Shown: positions 1 to 6,148 of the stretch, piece after piece | Numbering within the stretch: position 1 is the stretch's first letter | How the letters are laid out: the number at the start of each line of letters is the position of its first letter | Assembly: GCA_964403795.1 (NCBI GenBank) | Contig: CAYOHP010000077.1 | Coordinates: forward strand, 1-30,309 | Reading direction: 5' to 3' | Source of the DNA: CAYOHP01 sp964403795 [NCBI: uncultured bacterium] | Lineage (GTDB): Bacteria > Muiribacteriota > UBA6191 > CAZXTJ01 | DNA length: 30,309 nucleotides | Program-made: the position numbers and the translations under genes | Notes under the pieces: model-generated | Seen by the model: only the letters and a program-made list of their open reading frames with translations | Database searches by the model: none | What the model was told of the DNA's origin: nothing

Positions 1-679
1 CCAGGGCCGCGGCCGAGAGCCCGGGACGACGGTGGTGCATCGGTTCCATGGCGTTCCAGAGATGGGTCGCCCCGGCCCGGTGCCGGCGGAAGGCGGAAAG
101 CGAGGTCTCGTAATCCGCCACCGAGTGCCCGAAATTCACCAGGGCGCCCCGGGCGGCCAGGGTCTGGATCATGGCCTCGGCCCCGGGACGTTCGGGGGCC
201 AGCGTCATCAGCACCTTCCCCAGGCCCTCGCAGGCGTCGAGCAGGGTTTCGAGCAGGCGGGGGTCGGGCTCCCGGATCAGCTCCCGGCGCTGGGCCCCGG
301 CCTTCTCGGGGGCCAGGAAGGGGCCTTCGAGATGGACCCCCAGGCAGGTGGCCTCCACCAGGGGGTCCGAGTCCCGGGCCTCCCGGAGGGCGTCCAGGGA
401 CCGGAGCAGCTCATCCCGGGAGGCGGTGGCATAGGTAGCCAGCCAGCCGGTGGTGCCCCGTCCGGCAAGCCAGCGGGCCAGCTCGGGCAGGTCGGAGGCC
501 GAGGCTCCCAGGAAGTCGATCCCGTTGCCTCCATGGACATGGAGGTCGATCACCCCGGGGGCCAGGCGGCCGACCGCCAGGAGGTCGGGATCGGGGAGGC
601 CGGTGAGCCTGCCCCCGGAGCTCGGCAGACCGGCCGGCTGGGGCGCCGGACGGGTCCTGGGCCGCGACCTAGGGGCCAT
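1..679 (-). CDS. nagA: N-acetylglucosamine-6-phosphate deacetylase (N-terminal 226 residues, cut by window edge)
   Basis: This cytoplasmic enzyme of the amidohydrolase superfamily removes the acetyl group from GlcNAc-6-phosphate during amino-sugar or cell-wall recycling. The reading frame shows GVIDLHVHGGNGIDF with the metal-type HxH at residues 47-49, HLEGPF (Glu118), FGHS (His185) and THLWNAM (His206), which are the family metal- and substrate-binding positions in the right order. The family is usually about 380-400 residues, so the C-terminal part, including the catalytic Asp region, lies left of the window. The ATG at 679 is preceded by GAGGAG about 7 bases upstream. The HxH lies somewhat closer to the start than usual, so the N-terminal beta-sandwich strands look short. 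It is divergent from the sigma factor gene. The family call is firm; substrate preference within the family is inferred. Confidence 0.9.
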   Translation of the reverse strand, partial: MAPRSRPRTRPAPQPAGLPSSGGRLTGLPDPDLLAVGRLAPGVIDLHVHGGNGIDFLGASASDLPELARWLAGRGTTGWLATYATASRDELLRSLDALREARDSDPLVEATCLGVHLEGPFLAPEKAGAQRRELIREPDPRLLETLLDACEGLGKVLMTLAPERPGAEAMIQTLAARGALVNFGHSVADYETSLSAFRRHRAGATHLWNAMEPMHHRRPGLSAAAL

Positions 680-727
680 GGGCGCTGCTCCTCGCCTTCC
701 CCCTCGACCCGCATGGAATCAGGGGGC

Positions 728-733
728 AGGATA
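728..733 (-). promoter_or_regulatory. Possible -10 element for nagA
   Basis: TATCCT on the minus strand lies 48 bases upstream of the nagA ATG. It matches the TANNNT hexamer seen before most genes here. No clear -35 was found. Confidence 0.35.
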
Positions 734-743
734 ATCGATCTGA

Positions 744-749
744 TAGTAT
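744..749 (+). promoter_or_regulatory. Possible -10 element for the ECF sigma gene
   Basis: TAGTAT sits in an AT-rich island that stands out from the GC-rich background and ends 10 bases before the ATG at 760, so the leader would be a few bases at most. GGAATC at 715-720 resembles an ECF-type -35, which would allow autoregulation, but no matching ECF -10 is clear. Confidence 0.3.
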
Positions 750-759
750 TCCGCCCGAG

Positions 760-1401
760 ATGGAACTTACAGGGGCGGTGGACGGTCCTACCGACGAGAG
801 CCTGGAGACCAGTACCCGGGTGAGGGACAAAGGCGCCACGAGCGACGAGCCCAGTGACCTGGACCTGGTCGACCGGTTCAAGACGGGTGACGAGGCCGCG
901 TTCAACATGATCGTGCACCGCTATTCGGCGAAGATCCTGACCCTGGCGACCTACTTCCTGAAGGACGCCGAGGAGGCCTACGACGTCGCCCAAGAGGTCT
1001 TCATGAAGATCCACCGGAGCCTCCAGGGCTTCCGGGGGGACTCGAAGCTCTCGACCTGGATCCACACCATCGGGGTCAACGCCTGCAAGAACAAGCTGGC
1101 GTTCTGGAAACGTCTGACGGTCCGGCGCAAGGAGTACGAGCAGTCCGACGAGGTGCTGCGCTTCGTGCAGGGACCCGACGACGAGGTCGAGGCCGGGGAA
1201 CGGGCCCGGCTGGTTCGCGAACAGATCCTGGCGCTTCCGGAGAAATTCCGGGTGGTGATCATCCTCAAGGACCTCAAAGGTCTGCAGTACGAGGAGATCG
1301 CCCGGATCCTGGACGTCCAGGAAGGCACGGTCAAATCACGCCTCCACCGGGCACGGGAGGCACTGGCGGCGAAGCTGGCGCCGATCCTCAGGAACGGGTG
1401 A
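760..1401 (+). CDS. ECF-family RNA polymerase sigma factor
   Basis: A 213-residue group 4 (sigma70-family, RpoE-like) sigma factor that would direct RNA polymerase to a stress or envelope regulon. Region 2 runs at about residues 35-105, with the core-binding and -10-recognition helices around YDVAQEVFMKIHRSL and FRGDSKLSTWIHTIGVNACKN. Region 4 runs at about residues 150-205, with LPEKFRVVIILKDLKGLQYEEIARIL and the recognition helix EGTVKSRLHRAREAL. The roughly 30-residue acidic N-terminal tail is longer than typical. No good Shine-Dalgarno precedes the ATG, and a -10-like hexamer lies just before it, so the mRNA may be leaderless. The next gene starts 3 bases after the stop and encodes a zinc-finger anti-sigma factor, the standard partner arrangement. 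The ECF subgroup cannot be set by eye. Confidence 0.93.
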   Translation: MELTGAVDGPTDESLETSTRVRDKGATSDEPSDLDLVDRFKTGDEAAFNMIVHRYSAKILTLATYFLKDAEEAYDVAQEVFMKIHRSLQGFRGDSKLSTWIHTIGVNACKNKLAFWKRLTVRRKEYEQSDEVLRFVQGPDDEVEAGERARLVREQILALPEKFRVVIILKDLKGLQYEEIARILDVQEGTVKSRLHRAREALAAKLAPILRNG

Positions 1402-1404
1402 GCC

Positions 1405-3030
1405 ATGGACTGTCGCAAGGCCGAGGAGCTGCTCTCCTTCTACGTGCATGACGAGCTGGAGCCTTCCGAGGCGGCCCCGGTGCAGAAGCACCTGCAGGTC
1501 TGCGGAGGGTGTACCCGCAAGCTCGAGGAGTTCCGGGTGGTCCGGGACGCCTTGAGGAGCCTGCCGGCCCTCGAGGTCCCGATCGACTTCCTGCCCAAGG
1601 TGCGGGCCCGGATCGCCGAGCCGGTGACCCTGGGCGAGAGGCTCGAACCCTTCCTGGCGACCCTCTTCGGGCGGCGCTTCGTGGCCGGGGCGAGCATGGC
1701 GGCCCTGGTGGGCATCGCCTGGCAGTCGGGCGCCTTCATGGGGCATGACCTGGGGGTCTCCCGGCGGCTCGAGGACGCGGTCCCGGCCGGGGTGGCCATG
1801 GCGCCTCCGGGGGAGCGGGTGGCGCTGGCCTCCGGGGAAGGCGCTCCGGCCCGGGAGCCGGCCGTCGTCGCCGACGAGGCGGGGGCAGCCGGGGAGCCGG
1901 TGCCCTCGGCCTCGGAGATGCAGGCCGAGATCGCCCGGGCCGCCGAGGTGCGGGCCCAGCTGGCCACCTTGCGGGAGGCCGAGAAGTCGCTGTCCGAGCC
2001 GGTCCGGCGGGATCCGGTCCCGGCTCCGGTGGAGACCGCGGCAGTTGCCAAGCGGGATGCGGCGGAAGGCTTCGACGCCGACTTCGGCTCGGTGCGGGAG
2101 CGCCGGTCCGGGCGGGCCGCCCCGGAAGCGGCTTCGGCCGCTTCGTCGAACCAGGCTCCTCCGGCCGCCTCCCGATCGATGGTGCCTCCGGCCGACCTCT
2201 CGCCCTTCCTGGTGACCGAGGCCAAGGACGCCAACAAGAAGTCCGAGGGCTCGGTCCGGAGCCTGAAGAGCGAGGTGGCGGCCCTGCCGGCGGCCGGTCC
2301 CGTGCCCTCGCAGGGTGCGGTCCGGTCTCCCGTGACCCTGGCGGACAAGGAATCGGCACGGGTGGCGGCGGTGCCGACCCAGGCCCGCAAGGCGGCGTCC
2401 CGGGCGACCGACGACCTGGCCGGAATGGATGCCGACGGGCTGGCCGAGGAACTCGATCGCCTGGTTCCCTCCGGGGGGGCTCCCGGGACCTTGTCGATCT
2501 TCGACCCGGGCGGGGATGCCCTGGCCCGGCTCTCGCCGTCGGCCGTCTCGGGGGGCGGGGCCGTGGCTCGGAGCCGATCCCCGGTGGCCGAGGCCCCGGC
2601 TCCTCCGCCGGCGCCCGCTTCGGGAGCGGCTGCCATCCCCAAGGTGGCATGGCTCCGGAGCCAGTTCGGGCGCCGGGTCGAGGTGCGCAGCCAGGGAGGC
2701 GAGCGGGACTCCGGGGTAGCCCGGGAGGTCGAGATCAAGCCCCGGGATGCCATGGGCTACCTGACCGGGATCCGCAACCTGGTCGAGGCCGGCTGGGGCC
2801 TGGAGTTGAAGAAGGTCATCGCCTGGCAGGAATCCGAGGTCGAGGTCCTGGTCTCCTTCGGGTCCGGGGCCCAGGCCGAGGGGCTGCTCGCCCAGTTCGT
2901 CTCCGACCTCCGGACCCTCTCGGGTGGCGATGTGGTCTCGGACGTGGCGCTGGACCGGGGCTCCGGTCCGGTCCTGCTCCGGATCACCATTCCCAACCGT
3001 GGCGCCGAGCCGACGGTGGCGGTGCGGTAG
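1405..3030 (+). CDS. Membrane anti-sigma factor with N-terminal zinc-binding (ZAS/zf-HC2) domain and long outer region
   Basis: A 541-residue protein predicted to hold the upstream sigma factor at the membrane. The first 50 residues carry the ZAS signature: Cys3, then His29-x3-Cys33-x2-Cys36 (KHLQVCGGC). A moderately hydrophobic stretch at about residues 92-113 is the likely single membrane span. It is followed by about 300 residues of Ala/Pro/Arg/Glu-rich low-complexity sequence and a folded-looking C-terminal domain at about residues 415-535, including AMGYLTGIRNLVEAGWGLEL, for which I know no name. Typical anti-sigma factors are 80-250 residues, so this one is unusually long, and the C-terminal domain could be a signal sensor outside the membrane. 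The gene is 3 bases downstream of the sigma gene and surely co-transcribed. The anti-sigma role is inferred from the motif and context. Confidence 0.85.
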   Translation: MDCRKAEELLSFYVHDELEPSEAAPVQKHLQVCGGCTRKLEEFRVVRDALRSLPALEVPIDFLPKVRARIAEPVTLGERLEPFLATLFGRRFVAGASMAALVGIAWQSGAFMGHDLGVSRRLEDAVPAGVAMAPPGERVALASGEGAPAREPAVVADEAGAAGEPVPSASEMQAEIARAAEVRAQLATLREAEKSLSEPVRRDPVPAPVETAAVAKRDAAEGFDADFGSVRERRSGRAAPEAASAASSNQAPPAASRSMVPPADLSPFLVTEAKDANKKSEGSVRSLKSEVAALPAAGPVPSQGAVRSPVTLADKESARVAAVPTQARKAASRATDDLAGMDADGLAEELDRLVPSGGAPGTLSIFDPGGDALARLSPSAVSGGGAVARSRSPVAEAPAPPPAPASGAAAIPKVAWLRSQFGRRVEVRSQGGERDSGVAREVEIKPRDAMGYLTGIRNLVEAGWGLELKKVIAWQESEVEVLVSFGSGAQAEGLLAQFVSDLRTLSGGDVVSDVALDRGSGPVLLRITIPNRGAEPTVAVR

Positions 3031-3227
3031 CCGCCCAGGGTCTCCCGAGGCGGTCTCGTCGGTCTCCCCGGTTCCGCGGGTGAGACACGCCGCGAGTTCC
3101 GGCCTCCTGATCCCTGCGCTGAGGCTCGTTCCCAGGCCTTCCTCGGGTGGCACGTCTCCTGCTTGGACGGTGCTCGGGCAGGCCGGCAAGCCTACCCCGG
3201 GACCGGGACCGGGAAGCGGGGACGGGG

Positions 3228-4370
3228 ATGGACCGTCGACAGCGGTGGGGAGAGCGTGTCTCCCTCATGCTGGGGCTGGCTCTGGGGCTCGCGCTGGCGG
3301 CCGGCCCGGTGAGGGCCCAGCTCGGGATGGAGGAGGACTTCGGACCGCCGACCGGAGGGTCCGGGGGCCTCGCAGGCACCCCGAGCCCGACCCCGGTCCC
3401 TCCCGCCGGCAGCGCCTTCCCGGGCCTCCTCCCGGGGGTGAGGATCGAGGCCCTGCAGCGCATGGGGCCACCCGAGATCGCCGATCTGGTGGCCAAGCTC
3501 ATGACCAGGGAGCCTCTCACCCCCGACGAGTTCCTCCGCTACCTGAGGGCCGTGGAGGCCTCGCCGATCAACCAGCAGGTGATCCGGTCGATGGGGATCG
3601 TGACCGCCTCGGCCCCGCTGCCCGCCCAGGGCTGGGCCCTGATCGGCACCCGTCTGCACGACACCCAGTACGGGGCGGAGGGAGGCAACGCCGACGACCG
3701 CAGCACCACCAAGTACGGGATCAAGCTCTTCCTCGACGGCTCCGAGAACCACGGCTGGCGGCAGATCGATCTGTTCTACCGGCGCGAGGGCGAGGTAGTC
3801 CCCGAGGACACCGAGGACGGACGGGCCGGGATCCTGGGCCCGGACGGCACGCTCTGGCCGAGGGCCAAGTACTTCGGGAGGGAGTTCCTCTCCCCCAAGT
3901 TCCTGGTGGACGAGAAGGGCCGGAAGATCGACATCGCCCACGCCTACGCCGGCGTCGCGGCCGTGGTCATGCGGGGCGCGGTGACCGGGACGCTGATGAG
4001 CCATGTGAACACCGGGTGGGGGGATTCCTACCAGGTGTGGTCGACCCGGCTCTCGGCCGTCAGCTTCCTCGTCTACTCCAGGTTCCCGGGTGCCACCGAG
4101 GCGTGGAACAAGGCTCTCAAGGACGACCAGGGGCGCCAGCGCCATGGGCCCCAGGACTACCGCTTCTCCGACGTGTGGAAGGAGTGGGTGCGGGCCGCGG
4201 CCTTCAAGTCCGAGGACCAGGTCCGGGGCAATGCGCTCGGCAACGCGGCCCGGGCATGGCTCCAGCGCAACCGGACCGGTTCGCTCTCGGACGCCTTCGT
4301 GGCGGCCTTCGAGGACGTCCGGGACCGACCGCTCGAAGTCGGCTTCGACCCGGAGGCCATGTATCCCTGA
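3228..4370 (+). CDS. Secreted protein of unknown function
   Basis: A 380-residue orphan. I chose the ATG at 3228 because it is preceded by GGGGACGGGG and because it gives a clean signal peptide: RR in the n-region, a Leu/Ala core, and cleavage likely after GPVRA, near residue 30. A Pro/Gly-rich linker follows, then a helical part (PEIADLVAKLMTREPLTPDE), then a conserved-looking domain with GWALIGTRLHDTQYG, DIAHAYAGVAAVV and NTGWGDSYQVW. The pattern of buried aromatics and a conserved His suggests an enzyme or binding domain, but I do not recognise the family. An upstream in-frame ATG at 3147 would add 27 Arg-rich residues and bury the signal peptide, so I reject it. About 200 bases separate it from the anti-sigma gene, so it may be transcribed separately. 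Confidence 0.75.
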   Translation: MDRRQRWGERVSLMLGLALGLALAAGPVRAQLGMEEDFGPPTGGSGGLAGTPSPTPVPPAGSAFPGLLPGVRIEALQRMGPPEIADLVAKLMTREPLTPDEFLRYLRAVEASPINQQVIRSMGIVTASAPLPAQGWALIGTRLHDTQYGAEGGNADDRSTTKYGIKLFLDGSENHGWRQIDLFYRREGEVVPEDTEDGRAGILGPDGTLWPRAKYFGREFLSPKFLVDEKGRKIDIAHAYAGVAAVVMRGAVTGTLMSHVNTGWGDSYQVWSTRLSAVSFLVYSRFPGATEAWNKALKDDQGRQRHGPQDYRFSDVWKEWVRAAAFKSEDQVRGNALGNAARAWLQRNRTGSLSDAFVAAFEDVRDRPLEVGFDPEAMYP

Positions 4371-4409
4371 GGCGGGATGCGGACGCCCGGGCCCGGTCGA
4401 TGAGGGGGC

Positions 4410-4970
4410 TTGATCGAGACCCCGGCGGTCTGGTCCTCTGGCGCTCGGATGGCAGCTGCTGGAAGTCGTGCTCGTCCCGACCCCGCGTTCCTCGCCGGCG
4501 GCGTGGTATTCCTGGCGTTGGCAGCCGGGGCGCTCGCGGTAGTCGGGTCCTACCTCGCCGAATCACGGGCGGTCGCCGCCCGGCCGGTAGCCGTCGGGCA
4601 GGTGGTGGCATCCGAACTCGCTTCCAAGCCCGGGGTGAAGGGGCGGACCTATTGGCATCCGGTGGTGCGGTACCGGTACCCGGTCGAGGGGCGGGAGTTC
4701 GAGCATGACCGGATCCACCTCGGGGGCTGGAACCTGACCGACCGCGAGAGCGCCGAGGCCGAGGTGGCCAGGTTCCCGATCGGCTCGCCGGTCTCGGTCC
4801 TCTACGACCCGGCGGCGCCGGGCGAGGGCGTGCTCGAGACCGGCGTGAGCTGGACGGTCCTCGGCTTCGGCGGTGGCGCCGGGGTGGTGTTCGGCCTGCT
4901 CGGGTGCGTGCTGGTCTTCGCCGCGTTCCAGGTCGGGACCAGGGCCGGGGACGCGAGGCCCGCAGGCTGA
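4410..4970 (+). CDS. DUF3592-like two-span membrane protein
   Basis: A 173-186 residue membrane protein. A first span lies around FLAGGVVFLALAAGALAVVG. It is followed by an extracytoplasmic beta-rich domain with HPVVRYRYPVEGREFEHDRI and ARFPIGSPVSVLYDPAAPGE, and then a second span (VLGFGGGAGVVFGLLGCVLV). The V.Y.Y...G..F pattern, the pattern V.V.YDP..P, and the terminal span are typical of DUF3592 proteins, whose function is unknown. The start is uncertain: TTG at 4410 has a purine-rich run too close upstream, and ATG at 4449 has no clear Shine-Dalgarno. The gene ends 6 bases before the stop of the convergent gene. Confidence 0.7.
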   Translation: MIETPAVWSSGARMAAAGSRARPDPAFLAGGVVFLALAAGALAVVGSYLAESRAVAARPVAVGQVVASELASKPGVKGRTYWHPVVRYRYPVEGREFEHDRIHLGGWNLTDRESAEAEVARFPIGSPVSVLYDPAAPGEGVLETGVSWTVLGFGGGAGVVFGLLGCVLVFAAFQVGTRAGDARPAG

Positions 4971-4976
4971 CCGGCG

Positions 4977-6134
4977 CTATCCGGGCGGGAGCGAGCGCTT
5001 CTGGGCCACCTGCCGGGCAAGGAGCCCGATCTCCTTGCCCCAGCCGTCGGTGAGGCCGGCCAGGATGCCGCGATCGAAGCGTCGGACCAGGTCCTGGATC
5101 ACCACGTCGGGCACGCCCTCGGCCTTGTTCGGGTGGTAGCGGGTAGTACCGTCCTCGTCCCCGGTGACGGCCCTGGAGAGCAGACCGTCCCAGGCCAGGA
5201 ACCGCCAGAGTTCCTCCGGGTCGACCCTGGCGAGGAGTTCCCGCAGGGCCTTCACCTGGGGTGCCGCGGTCCGGAAGCTCTTGGCGTAGAGCCAGTAGTA
5301 CGCGAGGGGTTCCAGGCCGAGCTCGCGGATCCAGGCAGCGTCCCGATCCTCCTGGCGTTCGATCGGGCCGTCGGCAGGAGCGAAGGCCATGTCCGGCTCG
5401 CCGGTCGGGCCCGGGGTGAAGCGGGCCAGGTAGAACAGGCGCCGTGGATGCTCCCGGGAGGCCTGGTGGAAGGCTGCCACGTCGGGCCCGGCGGTTCCCG
5501 GATAGGCGGCCCGCCACTCGGCAGCGAAGGAGGCGACGCGGGACCGGAGGGTCGCCAGGTAGTCGTCGAATTTCGCTTCCCGGCGGGAGGAGATCAGGAC
5601 GAAACGTCCGTCGGGAGGAAGGCTCCCGGTCCGGGTCGTGAACCCCGGGTGGGACCCGACGGCGAGGCCCGCCTCGAAACGGAGTCGGGGGAGGATCGGG
5701 ATGGCCTCCGAAAGGCGGAGTTCCAGCTCCGGTGGAGCCCGGTAGGCGGGATCCTGGCGGACCGCGGCCGCAAGGGTCCGTTCCGCCGCGGCCCGTTCGC
5801 CGGCCGCCAGTTCGAGTCCCGCGAGCTCGTGGCGCAGGCGAGGGCGATCTCCGCTGGCTGCCAGCTCGACGCCTTCCCGGAAGCCGGCCAGGGCCGCGGC
5901 CGGCTGGCCCCCGGCGGCCCGGGCCCGAGCCTCGGCGAGCAGGGCGGCGGAGCGTTCGAGACGGTCGTGGGTCGACTTCGCCAGCGCCAGGCCTGCGAGC
6001 AGCCCGAGGGTGCCCAGGAGACGTCCCCACCGGCCTGCGGTCGGAGCCGAATGGGGCGAGGAGTCGGGCGCGGGTGTGGGTGCGGGGGCGGACGTGGTGG
6101 ATCCTCCCGGGAGACGCCAAGGGCGGCCGCAAGT
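4977..6134 (-). CDS. Exported or membrane-anchored repeat-like protein of unknown function; normal start codon missing
   Basis: The minus-strand frame is open from a TAG at 6137-6135 to the stop at 4979-4977 and reads like real protein throughout. It has a Pro/Ala-rich stretch, a hydrophobic segment (GRLLGTLGLLAGLALA, near 6020-5975), helical TPR-like pairs around LLAEARARAAGGQPAAALAG and ELAGLELAAGERAAAERTLA, then a C-terminal domain with FYLARFTPGP, YYWLYAKSF and EELWRFLAWDGLLSR. The first ATG, GTG or TTG in this frame is the GTG at 5480, which would drop half the protein. An ATG at 6150 with AAGGGAG upstream lies in a different frame. So the start is either non-standard (for example CTG at 6017), or a single-base indel, real or from sequencing, separates the 6150 ATG from the body. 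I do not recognise the C-terminal domain. Confidence 0.6.
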   Translation of the reverse strand, partial: TCGRPWRLPGGSTTSAPAPTPAPDSSPHSAPTAGRWGRLLGTLGLLAGLALAKSTHDRLERSAALLAEARARAAGGQPAAALAGFREGVELAASGDRPRLRHELAGLELAAGERAAAERTLAAAVRQDPAYRAPPELELRLSEAIPILPRLRFEAGLAVGSHPGFTTRTGSLPPDGRFVLISSRREAKFDDYLATLRSRVASFAAEWRAAYPGTAGPDVAAFHQASREHPRRLFYLARFTPGPTGEPDMAFAPADGPIERQEDRDAAWIRELGLEPLAYYWLYAKSFRTAAPQVKALRELLARVDPEELWRFLAWDGLLSRAVTGDEDGTTRYHPNKAEGVPDVVIQDLVRRFDRGILAGLTDGWGKEIGLLARQVAQKRSLPPG

Positions 6135-6135
6135 C

Positions 6136-6141
6136 TATCCT
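6136..6141 (+). promoter_or_regulatory. Possible -10 element for the coiled-coil protein gene
   Basis: TATCCT ends 7 bases before the ATG at 6149, in the context GTCTATCCT, which recurs before the short ORF at 14751. The spacing suggests transcription starting at or next to the start codon. Confidence 0.4.
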
Positions 6142-6148
6142 CTGCGCC

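Noticed and set aside
1336-3189. Long open minus-strand frame over the anti-sigma gene
   Set aside because: It is rich in Arg, Gly, His and Pro with no recognisable domain, and lies opposite a gene with a clear motif. Long antisense frames are expected at this GC content.
3193-3227. GACCGG tandem and TACCCC before the secreted protein gene as a promoter
   Set aside because: TACCCC lacks the final T, and TTGGAC at 3163 is 24 bases upstream, too far for a -35. The GACCGG copies are only about two units.
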